Of a stretch of 64,000 nt of DNA, positions 1-8,533 are shown one piece after another. The translations under genes and the position numbers were made by a program. Source of the DNA: Bacillus infantis (GTDB lineage Bacteria > Bacillota > Bacilli > Bacillales > Cytobacillaceae); assembly GCF_020171945.1 (NCBI RefSeq), contig NZ_JAIVAP010000006.1, positions 62,001-126,000 of the forward strand, in the 5' to 3' direction. Position 1 is the first letter of the stretch; each line of letters starts with the position of its first letter. The notes under the pieces were generated by a model, which was not told the origin of the DNA, did not search any database, and saw only the letters and a program-made list of their open reading frames with translations.

Positions 1-576
1 CCATATCCATTTATGATGCCGGCAGCTGCCAGCCATCAGCCTGTATTTGGGGGCTATCCGGTGGAAGGGGACTATGCCGCCAGTTTTTATCACATGCCCC
101 ACGGGGATTACCGGGTGCCTTTAAAGGATTATGGCCCCAACCCGTTTGTCGTCAATATCAATGAAGCGACGAAACAGAACAAAGCTTTCCGTACAGCCTT
201 GTGGACAGGGAAGCACCTGCAGCTGACACTGATGAGCCTGAAGCCTGGTGAGGACATTGGACTCGAGAGGCATAATAACCTCGACCAATTCCTCCGTGTA
301 GAAAAAGGCCAGGGGGTCGTCCAGATGGGGAAGAAGAAGAATAATCTGGATTTCAGAAGGAATATTTATGATGATTCAGCCATATTCATTCCTGCAGGCA
401 CTTGGCATAATCTCACGAACACCGGCAATACATCGCTGAAGCTGTACTCTATTTATGCGCCTCCAAACCATCCATTTGGCACGATCCATCAAACAAAAGC
501 AGCCGCAGAAGCGGCAGAACAAAGCCACGGACATCGCTCCATTTACGCGGGGTATCCTTATGGATGGGGATATTAA
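1..576 (+). CDS. Cupin-domain protein, 5' end cut by window
   Basis: The frame is open from base 1 (PYPF precedes the first Met at 13), so the real start probably lies just outside the window. The central part, about residues 60-155, is a single-domain RmlC-like cupin: a histidine-containing first motif (LERHNNLDQFL), a glycine turn (EKGQGVVQMG) and a second motif (FIPAGTWHNLTNTG). The histidine pattern would suit a metal site. The C-terminus is rich in Gly, Tyr and His (YAGYPYGWGY), which is common among Bacillus spore-associated or surface-exposed small proteins. Substrate and reaction are unknown. The cupin fold is confident; a spore-coat role is only inference from the low-complexity ends. 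Confidence 0.75.
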   Translation, partial: PYPFMMPAAASHQPVFGGYPVEGDYAASFYHMPHGDYRVPLKDYGPNPFVVNINEATKQNKAFRTALWTGKHLQLTLMSLKPGEDIGLERHNNLDQFLRVEKGQGVVQMGKKKNNLDFRRNIYDDSAIFIPAGTWHNLTNTGNTSLKLYSIYAPPNHPFGTIHQTKAAAEAAEQSHGHRSIYAGYPYGWGY

Positions 577-598
577 GCTAAAAAGATAGATGAAAGGA

Positions 599-627
599 GG
601 CTGCCGGAGTGTGGCAGCTTTCTTTTC
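599..627 (+). terminator. Short terminator after cupin gene
   Basis: GCTGCC and GGCAGC arms around a 7-nt loop are followed by TTTCTTTTC, just downstream of the cupin stop codon. The stem is short, so strength is uncertain. Confidence 0.55.
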
Positions 628-686
628 AATATAATCATGGTTAATTATGGTATTATACAAATAAATCCAGCAGAGGAGGGACAGCG

Positions 687-887
687 ATGGCCAAGACTGT
701 CACTTTTTCTTTTGATACAAAATACATCGATTCACGTACAAGTGAAACTTTCACCTTTGAAGAGCTGGGCGTTGCCGAAAACTTGGATGAGGAAGCAGAG
801 AGAAAGATTCTGGAGGACATTCTTCACGCGTGGATTTGGGACAAGCTGAACATCTCTTTCAGCATGGTGTGGAATAAAAATGAATAG
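687..887 (+). CDS. Small hypothetical protein, 66 aa
   Basis: ATG at 687 has a good GAGGAGGG ribosome binding site 6-9 nt upstream, and a strong terminator follows the stop, so this is a credible monocistronic gene. The product is acidic in the middle (ENLDEEAERKILEDIL), has no signal peptide or membrane segment, and ends with an aromatic-rich strand (WIWDKLNISFSMVW). I do not recognise the family. An overlapping frame starting at 637 has no RBS and was treated as a shadow. Confidence 0.7.
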   Translation: MAKTVTFSFDTKYIDSRTSETFTFEELGVAENLDEEAERKILEDILHAWIWDKLNISFSMVWNKNE

Positions 888-895
888 ATGCTAAT

Positions 896-941
896 AAAGA
901 CCCGGAGCTCCTGAATCACCAGGAGTGCGGGTCTTATTTTT
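896..941. terminator. Terminator between convergent genes
   Basis: GACCCGGAGCTCCTG pairs with CAGGAGTGCGGGTC around a short loop, followed on the plus strand by TTATTTTTA. It ends the 66-aa gene and may also serve the convergent SDR gene. Confidence 0.85.
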
Positions 942-967
942 ATGCCGATGCAAGCATTGCCGCATTC

Positions 968-1837
968 TTAGTACGGAGTACCCCCGTTAATATGCAGCAC
1001 CTGCCCTGTAACATATGAAGATTCATCAGAAGCAAAGTATACATAGCCTGGTGCAAGTTCGCTCGGCTGGCCCGGGCGTCCCATTGGCGTCTTGAATTCT
1101 CCCTCACTGCCGAAACCGTCCACTTCGTCTTTTGTAAAAGAGGCGGGGATGAGCGGTGTCCAGATTGGGCCCGGAGCCACGGCATTCACCCGGATTCCCT
1201 GTTCGACAAGAGATCCTGAAAGGGAACGTGTAAAGGCAAGGATGGCACCTTTCGTTGAAGAATAGTCAATCAGCTTCGGTGCACCCTGGAAAGCTGTGAT
1301 GGACGTGGTGTTGACGATAGAGCTGCCAGGCTTCATGTGATCAAGTGCAGCTTTTGTCAGATAGAACATGCTGAAGATATTGGTGCGGAATGTGCGCTCC
1401 AGCTGCTCTGCTGTAATGTCTTTGATGGAAGGCTGGGTATGCTGCTCCCCGGCGTTGTTGACGAGGATGTCCAGCTTGCCGAATTCAGAGACCACTTTTT
1501 CTACGGCTTCCTGGCAAAAAGCTTCTTCGCCGATATCACCGGAGATCAGCAGGCAGCGGCGGCCTTCCTGCTCCACATACTTTTTTGTTTCCCCTGCATC
1601 GTCATGCTCATCGAGATAGGATATAGCTACATCAGCGCCTTCCTTCGCGAAAGCAACAGCGACAGCACGGCCGATTCCGCTGTCGCCGCCTGTAATCAGC
1701 GCAATTTTGCCTGACAGCCTCTCACCTTTTCCTGCCAGGTTCTGTGTAAAGTCGGGACGAGGTTCCATTTCATTTTCAAAGCCTGGCTGGCGTTCCTGCA
1801 TCTGTCCGGGAATCTGTTTTGGCATGTCTTTATCCAT
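968..1837 (-). CDS. SDR oxidoreductase, general stress protein 39 type
   Basis: A 289-aa classical short-chain dehydrogenase/reductase carrying the ~45-residue polar N-terminal extension (MPKQIPGQMQERQPG...) typical of the Bacillus YdaD/YhxC/YhdF stress-protein group. Visible motifs are the NAD(P)-binding GGDSGIGRAV near residue 50, the NNAG motif, a catalytic Ser in NTTSIT and the YSSTK catalytic pair. The end GQVLHINGG is also standard. It probably reduces an aldehyde or sugar-type substrate, but the physiological substrate of the group is not settled. ATG at 1837 is preceded by AAAGGA at good spacing. It is monocistronic. In B. subtilis several members belong to the SigB regulon; no clear SigB promoter was identified here. 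Confidence 0.88.
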   Translation of the reverse strand: MDKDMPKQIPGQMQERQPGFENEMEPRPDFTQNLAGKGERLSGKIALITGGDSGIGRAVAVAFAKEGADVAISYLDEHDDAGETKKYVEQEGRRCLLISGDIGEEAFCQEAVEKVVSEFGKLDILVNNAGEQHTQPSIKDITAEQLERTFRTNIFSMFYLTKAALDHMKPGSSIVNTTSITAFQGAPKLIDYSSTKGAILAFTRSLSGSLVEQGIRVNAVAPGPIWTPLIPASFTKDEVDGFGSEGEFKTPMGRPGQPSELAPGYVYFASDESSYVTGQVLHINGGTPY

Positions 1838-2041
1838 GAATCAATCATTCCTTTCTTCTCACATAATTTATGGTTTGTGATTTATATCACTTATTAGCCA
1901 TATAGATTTCTTACCCTTGAGGTTGGTTTTAAAACAGGATTGTTTACTGCTGCACTGCTGAGTCGGGCCGTTCTTTATACAAACTTGTTTTTAAGGGAAG
2001 AAAATCTTTCTTCAACAAAAATCAATAAAAAACATTAATTA

Positions 2042-2074
2042 TTTATTGAAAAACAATAAAAAATAGCTTATTAT
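2042..2074 (+). promoter_or_regulatory. Promoter and inverted repeat upstream of yoaS-yozG-yoaT
   Basis: TTGAAA (2046-2051), a 17-bp spacer and TATTAT (2069-2074) form a good SigA-type promoter. The -35 lies inside a perfect inverted repeat, TTTATTG-N5-CAATAAA (2042-2060), with a third CAATAAA at 2023. This placement would suit autorepression by the small HTH protein encoded in the operon (inference). Confidence 0.55.
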
Positions 2075-2104
2075 CAATATAACTTAACCTGTGAGGTGTT
2101 AAAT

Positions 2105-2584
2105 GTGAAAAGGGAAACACTCTTTTTGAAAATAGCTATCTTCCTTATTGGGGCTCCGATACTGGCATTATGTTTATTCGGACTGCCTTCGCTTGCAATC
2201 AATGCAGCCGAAAGCGGCTTGGAATGGCGGAACCTGCTTTATGGCATTTTGGCGATTATGTATATATCGGCTATCCCATTTTTTGCTGCTTTGTTTCAGG
2301 CCTTCAAGCTTTTAAATTATATCGACCATAAAAGCGCATTTTCAGAAATGGCTGTGAAGGCTTTGAGGGCGATAAGAAATTGTGCCATTGCGATTATACT
2401 TTTGTATACAGCAGGCATGCCGCTCTTTTATTTTGCGGCAGAGATTGACGATGCCCCTGGCATCATCCTGATCGGGATGATCATCATTTTTGGTTCCATT
2501 GTGATTGCTGTTTTTGCCGCTGTCCTCCAAAAATTATTGAAGAACGCGATCGATATCAAGTCAGAAAATGATCTGACGGTCTGA
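2105..2584 (+). CDS. yoaS: DUF2975 membrane protein, YoaS-like
   Basis: A hydrophobic protein of about 159 aa with four predicted membrane segments (roughly residues 8-28, 43-65, 88-110 and 120-143), matching the DUF2975 family and B. subtilis YoaS. The start is taken as GTG 2105, which sits 6 nt after GAGGTG; a GTG at 2096 overlaps that RBS and is less likely. The gene is directly followed by an HTH protein (9-nt gap) and a DUF817 protein, the same order as yoaS-yozG-yoaT in B. subtilis. DUF2975-HTH pairs are widespread in Firmicutes; the membrane partner may modulate the regulator, but its function is unknown. Confidence 0.8.
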   Translation: MKRETLFLKIAIFLIGAPILALCLFGLPSLAINAAESGLEWRNLLYGILAIMYISAIPFFAALFQAFKLLNYIDHKSAFSEMAVKALRAIRNCAIAIILLYTAGMPLFYFAAEIDDAPGIILIGMIIIFGSIVIAVFAAVLQKLLKNAIDIKSENDLTV

Positions 2585-2593
2585 GGTGAAATT

Positions 2594-2818
2594 ATGGCAA
2601 TTTTCATTCATATCGACGTGATGCTGGCGAAACGCAAAATGAGCGTGACTGAGCTCTCAGAGAGGGTCGGCATCACCATGGCCAATCTTTCTATATTGAA
2701 AAATGGGAAAGCAAAAGCAATCCGGCTGACGACCCTGGAAGCCATCTGCAAGGCGCTGGACTGCCAGCCGGGTGATATTCTGGAATACAAAGAGGACGAT
2801 GAAGAGCCGGAACGGTGA
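2594..2818 (+). CDS. yozG: Small Cro/CI-type HTH regulator, YozG-like
   Basis: A 74-aa XRE/Cro-like DNA-binding protein (HTH_26 type). The helix-turn-helix spans about residues 13-62 (LAKRKMSVTELSERVGIT, then KAIRLTTLEAICKALDCQPGDIL), and the acidic tail EDDEEPER follows. ATG 2594 is preceded by GAGGTG overlapping the yoaS stop region, so translation is coupled. It is conserved next to DUF2975 proteins. It probably controls this operon; an inverted CAATAAA repeat over the -35 is a candidate site (inference). Confidence 0.88.
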   Translation: MAIFIHIDVMLAKRKMSVTELSERVGITMANLSILKNGKAKAIRLTTLEAICKALDCQPGDILEYKEDDEEPER

Positions 2819-2857
2819 ATTATTACAGATTCTGTTTAGTTAAGGGGGAGGTTTCTT

Positions 2858-3676
2858 ATGAGCATAGCCATACAGAATGAGGTTAAGAAAAAAACAGTAA
2901 GATTGCAGATGTTGGGAGGAGCCCAGCAGCTCTGCCGTTTTGGCTGGGAGCAGGCCTTATCCTGCCTGTTTCCTGTTGTTATCTTTGCTTCCCTGGCTTT
3001 GACAAAGATCATCCCGCTTCCGTTCCTGCCGCGGTATGACTGGCTGCTCCTCATCTGTCTCGTGATGCAGTGGGGGATGCTGCGCTCAGGACTCGAAACT
3101 CGCGATGAATTAAAGGTCATCACATTATTTCACCTTATCGGGCTTGCGCTTGAGCTGTTCAAGGTCCATATGGGCTCCTGGTCTTATCCGGAGGAGGGTT
3201 ACTTCAAAGTTGGAGATGTGCCTTTGTACAGCGGGTTCATGTATGCGAGCGTTGCCAGCTATCTATGCCAGGCATGGAGGAGGCTAAAGGTTGAACTGGT
3301 CGACTGGCCGCCATTTTGGCTGGTTGTTCCGCTTGCAGCTGCCATTTACCTTAATTTCTTCACCCACCATTATTGGATAGACATCCGCTGGTGGCTCTCG
3401 GGGCTTGTAATCATTGTTTTTTGGCGCTCTCGGGTCATCTACGAGGTGGGAGGGATCAAGCACCGGATGCCGATTTCCCTATCATTCGTACTCATCGGAT
3501 TTTTTATATGGATAGCGGAAAACATTGCTACCTTTTTCGGGGCCTGGGAATATCCGAACCAGGAGGAAGCCTGGAGCCTGGTCCATCTTGGCAAGGTGAG
3601 CTCCTGGCTGCTGCTGGTGATCGTCAGCTTCCTGATCGTTGCGACGCTGAAGCTGGTCAAGGAAAAGTCACATTAA
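2858..3676 (+). CDS. yoaT: DUF817 integral membrane protein, YoaT-like
   Basis: A 272-aa polytopic membrane protein with seven or eight hydrophobic segments, matching DUF817 (YoaT). Characteristic stretches include the Trp-rich motif around FTHHYWIDIRWWL and WIAENIATFFGAWEYPNQ. AGGGGGAGG precedes ATG 2858 at good spacing. It is the third gene of the yoaS-yozG-yoaT operon. The family function is not known to me. Confidence 0.85.
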   Translation: MSIAIQNEVKKKTVRLQMLGGAQQLCRFGWEQALSCLFPVVIFASLALTKIIPLPFLPRYDWLLLICLVMQWGMLRSGLETRDELKVITLFHLIGLALELFKVHMGSWSYPEEGYFKVGDVPLYSGFMYASVASYLCQAWRRLKVELVDWPPFWLVVPLAAAIYLNFFTHHYWIDIRWWLSGLVIIVFWRSRVIYEVGGIKHRMPISLSFVLIGFFIWIAENIATFFGAWEYPNQEEAWSLVHLGKVSSWLLLVIVSFLIVATLKLVKEKSH

Positions 3677-3678
3677 TT

Positions 3679-3716
3679 AAAAAAAGCCGTATCCTTCTTG
3701 CATGGATGCGGCTTTA
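3679..3716 (-). terminator. Terminator of the HpaB-type gene
   Basis: AAAGCCGTATCC pairs with GGATGCGGCTTT around an 8-nt loop. The T-run is on the minus strand, so it mainly serves the HpaB-type gene; it may also block readthrough from yoaT. Confidence 0.85.
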
Positions 3717-3722
3717 CCAATC

Positions 3723-5168
3723 CTAATCTGATTTTCGCTGTTCCAGGAATTCACTGATGTTTCGGACAAAGTCTTCCTTTGGATAAGTGTGGTATAAAGT
3801 GCTGGCAAGCCGTACGGGGTCGCCGGAGAAATATCTTTCATAATGGGTCTGCCTTGTGCCAAAGGGGCTCATTGTCAAATCCCAGGCCAGCCGGAAGAGC
3901 TGGACCCGTTCCTTTGCATTCAAGCCTTCCGTTTGAAGATATTGATCAAGATCCGCCCGGATCCCTGATACAAAATCCTTTTCCGTGGGAAGTGAAGTCA
4001 TGCCGCTTGCACCGATCATCTGGATGATCTCGCAAAAGCGGGGATACAAATCAGGGAAAAGATTGCTGGCAATCTGGAGAGGGACGATGCTCGGGCGCAT
4101 GCAGCCGAATTCATCGGGAGCTGCATCGTTTTCTGACTTCTCGAGCAGCGCTTTCATCGATTCAAGACCAATGATGATCTCGGCCATCTTGGCTTGTATA
4201 TGCTGATATTCGCTGACATTGATGCACTTTACGATAGATTCGGCAATGCCGAGGATGAATTCTGTTTTAACGATCTGCCTGATTAATGCCTGGTGGTAAG
4301 CAAATGAATGGAAGCTGCTTTTATTTTTGAATGCCAGGGCGGCCTCGACATTGTCATAGAGGAATACCCTTTCCCAAGGGACCAGTACATCATCAAACAC
4401 GACAATAGCATCCATTTCATCATAATGGGAGCTGAGGGGATAATCAAAGGCAGAGCCTTCGCCTGCAAAGGAGCCCCTGCAGATAAATCTCAGCCCCTCT
4501 GTATTGGAGGGGATGGAAAAAGCAAATGCCTCATCCGTATCAAACCTGCCGGGCGAGCTGAGGACCAGCAGTTCATCGGTCAATCCTCCCTGTGTCGCCA
4601 AAAGGCGGGCTCCCTTGATGACCAGGCCATCACGGTTCCTCTCTATCACTCTCGCTGAGATAGGGATGTCAGAGCCAAGGTAAAAGGCAGTGCGGTTAAC
4701 CTGGGGTGTAATGAGCGTATGGGTAAATGAAAGATCCTGATTTGTGGCGCGGTCATAAAGGGCGCGGACATTGTCAGGAAAGCAGTTTTCCCTGCCCTCC
4801 AGGATGGAGGCTGAGGCAGCAAGGCTCATGACTGCCGTATTCATATAATCCGGGCTCCTGCCCATCATGCCATGAGTGCTCCTCGCCCAATGTTCAATCA
4901 TCTTCCTTCTTTTCACCAGATCCTCTTTTGTTTGTGGCTTCAGGTATGACAGGCCTGCAAGCTCTCCCGTGCCAGGCATGCGAAATGTCATCTCATCCTG
5001 CAGTTGCGGATGGTATTGTCTGTCATAAAGCGAGGCCTTTGCCGCCACAATTCCTTTAAAAGCAGGATGTTCCGAGATCTTCCCCGCGACCCTTTCCCCA
5101 TCCAGCCAAACCTCGTTTTCCATCAGATCCAAACGTTCAATGAATTCCTTTCCATTCCGAATCCCCAT
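3723..5168 (-). CDS. 4-hydroxyphenylacetate 3-monooxygenase, oxygenase component (HpaB family)
   Basis: A 481-aa FADH2-dependent two-component monooxygenase with an acyl-CoA dehydrogenase-like fold. N-terminal GIRNGKEFIERL and WLDGERV, the central WARSTHGMMGRSPDY and the downstream DDVLVPWERVF are family signatures. It hydroxylates phenols ortho to an existing OH using FADH2 from a separate flavin reductase (HpaC); no hpaC gene is visible nearby. The start is ATG 5168 (MGIRNG), which has AAAGGGG 9 nt upstream and matches the family N-terminus; a TTG at 5198 would add ten residues. B. subtilis YoaI is the likely counterpart and is encoded in the same yoa region as yoaS-yoaT. The substrate could be another phenol. 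Confidence 0.85.
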   Translation of the reverse strand: MGIRNGKEFIERLDLMENEVWLDGERVAGKISEHPAFKGIVAAKASLYDRQYHPQLQDEMTFRMPGTGELAGLSYLKPQTKEDLVKRRKMIEHWARSTHGMMGRSPDYMNTAVMSLAASASILEGRENCFPDNVRALYDRATNQDLSFTHTLITPQVNRTAFYLGSDIPISARVIERNRDGLVIKGARLLATQGGLTDELLVLSSPGRFDTDEAFAFSIPSNTEGLRFICRGSFAGEGSAFDYPLSSHYDEMDAIVVFDDVLVPWERVFLYDNVEAALAFKNKSSFHSFAYHQALIRQIVKTEFILGIAESIVKCINVSEYQHIQAKMAEIIIGLESMKALLEKSENDAAPDEFGCMRPSIVPLQIASNLFPDLYPRFCEIIQMIGASGMTSLPTEKDFVSGIRADLDQYLQTEGLNAKERVQLFRLAWDLTMSPFGTRQTHYERYFSGDPVRLASTLYHTYPKEDFVRNISEFLEQRKSD

Positions 5169-5348
5169 TGTCCCAATCCCCTTTACATTTTTGGCCAACA
5201 GAACGCGCCTTTAAGCTATTATCACTGTATTGTCCGGCTTGGCTGTTCGTTACTGGGGGAAAAGCCTGATTTAAAATGGGTGATGCATACATTTAACAAT
5301 CTCTTCAACCAGGGAAGTGCAGGAGCCTGCCTAAAAGGGGGAAGAAGG

Positions 5349-6332
5349 TTATGAATCTATTTTGGCCACAATTTTCCCTTTAACACGGCGGGTCGCCAGC
5401 ACATCCAAGGCTGCAGGCACCTCTTCTAAAGATATAATCTTTTCAACGAGAGCATCCAGTCTGCCTTCTTTTAGCATTGAAAGCATATGGTCTCCCATCT
5501 CTGCCAGCTTCTTCTGTTCATGAATGTTGCCGGATTGATGTACACTGCCCAGTCCGATTTGATGGAATGAAAGAGGGTGGGCAAAGGAGATGGCCCCATT
5601 CACATTGGGAGGGCCGGCGATAAAGGCAATTTGTCCGTTAAAAGCCAAGGCTTTTACAGATTTGTCGGCATTCTCCCTTCCGACTGTATCAAGCACCAGA
5701 TCAACTCCCAAGCCATTGGTGATTTCCAATGACTTTTGCACAAAATCTTCATTGTTATAATCAATGGCAAAATCTGCCCCAAGGCTTTTTACGAACTCAT
5801 GGTTGGATGAGGAAGCTGTTGTCAGAACGGTCAGCCCTGCCATTTTGGCCAGCTGGATGGCGAACCCTCCAACACCGCCTGCTCCCGCATGGATCAGGAT
5901 CGTCTGTCCCTTGGAAGCATTCATTTTGTGGAATAAAGCCTGATAAGCTGTGTAACCGGCGCAGGGAATAGCTGCCGCCTCTTCAAAGGAAACTCCTTCA
6001 GGAATAATTGAAACGGTATGTGCCGTTGTGACTCCATATTCGGCAAACCCGCCCTTTTTAGCCAGGTCGCTGTGATATACCACACGGTCTCCGGGCTTTA
6101 TGCCAGTTGTGCCAGGCCCGGTTTCTTCCACCACGCCCGCTGAATCCACACCAAGAACATGGGGATAATTCCAGTTGGGATTTCCTCCATTCCCGGTCTT
6201 GTAGTCAACGGGATTCAGGGCGGCTGCCATAATCTTCACAAGGATTTCCCCTCTGCCGGGAACTGGTTTTTCCAGGCTGCCGACCTTCATCTGACTGACC
6301 ATTCCTTTGTCTTCCAATAATAAAGCTTTCAT
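5349..6332 (-). CDS. Quinone oxidoreductase-like MDR protein
   Basis: A 327-aa zinc-free medium-chain dehydrogenase/reductase. The N-terminal GroES-like domain (ALNPVDYK, GVDSAGVV, PGDRVVYH) is followed by a Rossmann domain with AGAGGVGGFAIQLAK near residue 150. Zinc-ligand cysteines are absent, which places it with NADPH:quinone oxidoreductases. ATG 6332 has GAGGAG 8 nt upstream; the GTG at 6341 lies too close to the RBS. It lies 12 nt downstream of a VOC gene, and an HxlR regulator is divergent, an arrangement typical of quinone or electrophile detoxification units controlled by HxlR/YodB-type repressors. Confidence 0.87.
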   Translation of the reverse strand: MKALLLEDKGMVSQMKVGSLEKPVPGRGEILVKIMAAALNPVDYKTGNGGNPNWNYPHVLGVDSAGVVEETGPGTTGIKPGDRVVYHSDLAKKGGFAEYGVTTAHTVSIIPEGVSFEEAAAIPCAGYTAYQALFHKMNASKGQTILIHAGAGGVGGFAIQLAKMAGLTVLTTASSSNHEFVKSLGADFAIDYNNEDFVQKSLEITNGLGVDLVLDTVGRENADKSVKALAFNGQIAFIAGPPNVNGAISFAHPLSFHQIGLGSVHQSGNIHEQKKLAEMGDHMLSMLKEGRLDALVEKIISLEEVPAALDVLATRRVKGKIVAKIDS

Positions 6333-6344
6333 ATCTTTCACTCC

Positions 6345-6842
6345 TCAGTAAGCCCCTTGTGAGTAGGTCAGCTCATAGCTGTGTGTGTAAATCTCAATCA
6401 GGTTCCCGAAAGGGTCTTCGCAATAAACCATTTTATACGGCTTCTCATTAGGATAATACTCACGGATCGGCATGCGTTGCTTGCCGCCATGCTCTATGAT
6501 CTTCTGTACAAGTCCTTCGATATCAGGATCCTGTACACAAAAATGGAAAATCCCTGTCTTCCAGTATTCAAAGTTGTTTTCAGGCTGTTCGTTGCCTGCA
6601 AACTCAAACATTTCGATGCCGATTTTGTCAGAAGTGGCCAGGTGGGCAATCCTGAATTTCCCCCAGCCTTCTCCGAAGACATCTTTGCACATCAGGCCGA
6701 TCGGACTGTCATCCTCCACAATTTCCGATGGCTCCATGATGACATACCATCCTAATACCTTTGTATAAAAGCTGACAGCTTCCTCAAGATTCGGCACAGA
6801 TAATCCAATATGTGAAAAGGAACGCGGGTAAGTCTTATTCAT
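6345..6842 (-). CDS. VOC (glyoxalase/dioxygenase superfamily) protein
   Basis: A 165-aa vicinal-oxygen-chelate protein: FSHIGLSVPNLEEAVSFYTKVLGW at the start, HFCVQDPDIEGL in the second half and EDPFGNLIEIYTH at the end supply candidate metal ligands (His near residue 11, His near 98, Glu near 149). ATG 6842 is preceded by AAGGAGG at 9 nt; the upstream in-frame ATG abuts the RBS. It is the first gene of a two-gene operon with the MDR protein. It could be a glyoxalase-like or ring-cleavage enzyme; the substrate is unknown. Confidence 0.82.
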   Translation of the reverse strand: MNKTYPRSFSHIGLSVPNLEEAVSFYTKVLGWYVIMEPSEIVEDDSPIGLMCKDVFGEGWGKFRIAHLATSDKIGIEMFEFAGNEQPENNFEYWKTGIFHFCVQDPDIEGLVQKIIEHGGKQRMPIREYYPNEKPYKMVYCEDPFGNLIEIYTHSYELTYSQGAY

Positions 6843-7014
6843 TCCAGTCATCCTCCTTTTTAATCTAAGTTCTTTTTCAGTATAATGATTGCAGACAGTT
6901 GATGAAAGACGGCACTTTCCTGTAACCAGGTACCCTGATGGTAACCCTATGCCACTTAGGATAGAACATCATGCCTGATTTTATAACCTGATATCAGTGG
7001 AGGATGGATTAGCA

Positions 7015-7338
7015 ATGAAGAAATATAATGTACCTGTCGAAGCAACACTGGAAGTAATTGGAGGAAAATGGAAGGTAGTCATCCTCTGTCTGTTGAAAGA
7101 AGGAGAAAAGCGCTTCAGTGAGCTGCAGCGTGCCATGCCTGCCATTACGAAGAAAATGCTTTCCCAGCAGCTGAGGGAATTGGAGAAGGACGGAATGATA
7201 CACAGGAAGGTTTATGGTGAAGTTCCGCCTAAAGTGGAGTATTCCTTAAGTGAGGAAGGGGAGAGCCTGAGGGAGATTTTGAATATGATGTGTGCCTGGG
7301 GAGAGCGAAGGATGGGCGGGGAGCCGGATTGCGGATGA
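7015..7338 (+). CDS. HxlR-family winged-helix regulator
   Basis: A 107-aa HxlR-type repressor: EATLEVIGGKWKVVILCLLKEG, the DNA-reading helix around KKMLSQQLRELEKDGMIHRK and the wing VPPKVEYSLSEEG. ATG 7015 has GGAGG at 11 nt. It is divergent from the VOC-MDR operon and probably represses it. The N-terminal redox cysteine that YodB and CatR use to sense quinones is not present (the N-terminus reads MKKYNVPVEATLE). Remaining cysteines are in ILCLLK, MMCAW and the penultimate position, so if it senses electrophiles it must use another residue. Confidence 0.88.
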   Translation: MKKYNVPVEATLEVIGGKWKVVILCLLKEGEKRFSELQRAMPAITKKMLSQQLRELEKDGMIHRKVYGEVPPKVEYSLSEEGESLREILNMMCAWGERRMGGEPDCG

Positions 7339-7352
7339 TCCAGCAGCGTCTT

Positions 7353-7402
7353 AAAGAAAGAGCCGGCTGTTCTGTATTTTTGTTAAACAGCTGGTCTTCT
7401 TT
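7353..7402. terminator. Large hairpin between convergent hxlR and APH genes
   Basis: AAAGAAAGAGCC-GCTGTT pairs with AACAGC-GG-TCTTCTTT around a T-rich loop, between two convergent stop codons. It is likely a bidirectional terminator. Confidence 0.6.
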
Positions 7403-7408
7403 CCTGAT

Positions 7409-8308
7409 TTATCTGTAGGCAGAGAAATCCGCGATCCCCGCATAAGTTTCACGATTCCTGATTTTCCGCTCCAAATCCAGCAGGGTATACTCCTGCCAAT
7501 CTTCTAAATGAACTTTATCCCATTTTCGGTAGAACAGCTGATATAAGAAAATCTCCCTTAATTTTAAAAAAATCGGTATCTGGGCAATGGTGTCATGGTG
7601 GAGCTCTGATTCGGACTGATATCCGCTAAAAACATGATGCATAAACCGGATTGAGAAAGCTTCTGGCTCCCCAATGAACGAGTCCTGCTGCCAGTAGGCG
7701 TGGTAAAACAGCACGGCCAGATCCTGCGCAAACCAATTAAAGGCGCATTCATCAAAATCGATTACCACGAATTCTCCATTTTCCCGTACGATAAAATTCC
7801 CTTGATGGAAGTCGTTGTGGATGAGCCCAAAGGTGTTATAGGATGGTTTATATCGGTGCAGGCCTTCCATTAGACAGTCATATTCTTCCCCTAGCCAGCC
7901 AGCAAGATCATCTCTGATGCCAAACACATCCGGATCCTCTTTCGTCCAAACCGGCCGCCTATTACGCTCGATCGTATAGTCTTTTGATGAAGCGTGCATC
8001 CTTCCCAATATCCGGCCGAACTGTTCAAAATTCTTTTCATTCCAATGGGCGGGATTGGTCACATCAACCGGGTTCCCTCTGACATATTCGAAGTAAGCCT
8101 TTACCAGTCCGCCATCCACTTCGATTTCCTTGGCCGGCTGCGGTAAAGGAATTCCGTTTTTATGTAAAAAATTCATCCACTGAAGCTCCTGCCGTACTTC
8201 TTCTGCTGACTTGCCAATAGCGGAAATCCTTATAATTCTATTATGTTTTTCATCGAAAAATACTTCATTATGGAAACCGCCGCTGAGGCGCACGTATTCC
8301 TCTTTCAT
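7409..8308 (-). CDS. APH-fold phosphotransferase
   Basis: A 299-aa aminoglycoside phosphotransferase/choline kinase-fold enzyme. The catalytic loop HNDFHQGNF (about residues 166-174) and the metal-binding IDFDE (about 186-190) are intact. The N-terminal kinase lobe begins with a short glycine turn (LSGGFHNEVF). Family members phosphorylate small molecules such as aminoglycosides, choline, homoserine or fructosamines; the substrate cannot be read from the sequence, and a resistance role should not be assumed. Monocistronic. Confidence 0.8.
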   Translation of the reverse strand: MKEEYVRLSGGFHNEVFFDEKHNRIIRISAIGKSAEEVRQELQWMNFLHKNGIPLPQPAKEIEVDGGLVKAYFEYVRGNPVDVTNPAHWNEKNFEQFGRILGRMHASSKDYTIERNRRPVWTKEDPDVFGIRDDLAGWLGEEYDCLMEGLHRYKPSYNTFGLIHNDFHQGNFIVRENGEFVVIDFDECAFNWFAQDLAVLFYHAYWQQDSFIGEPEAFSIRFMHHVFSGYQSESELHHDTIAQIPIFLKLREIFLYQLFYRKWDKVHLEDWQEYTLLDLERKIRNRETYAGIADFSAYR

Positions 8309-8445
8309 ACGAGAATCCCTCTTCCTGAGAACTTGATCTTATTATTAGTATAAGCCGTTTTTAAGCGAAAGGAAATCGTTTCTGGTTTAACCTGTAAAAT
8401 GCTGGGGCTTACAAAGATTATAAATAAGGATGGAGCAAATGATGG

Positions 8446-8481
8446 CAAAAAATAAGATTCCCCTGGGCTTGCAGGAGAATC
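8446..8481 (-). terminator. Terminator after the ArsR gene
   Basis: On the minus strand GATTCTCCTG pairs with CAGGGGAATC around a 6-nt loop and is followed by TTATTTTTT. Confidence 0.75.
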
Positions 8482-8533
8482 TAATAAAGAATATATCTAT
8501 ATTTTCCTTGGCTTCAAACTGCACACAGTATAA

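Noticed and set aside
637-849. 70-codon frame overlapping the 66-aa gene
   Set aside because: No RBS, and it overlaps in another frame a short gene with a good RBS and terminator.
7409-8308. APH-fold gene as an antibiotic resistance determinant
   Set aside because: The fold is shared by many metabolic kinases, and nothing in the context indicates aminoglycosides.
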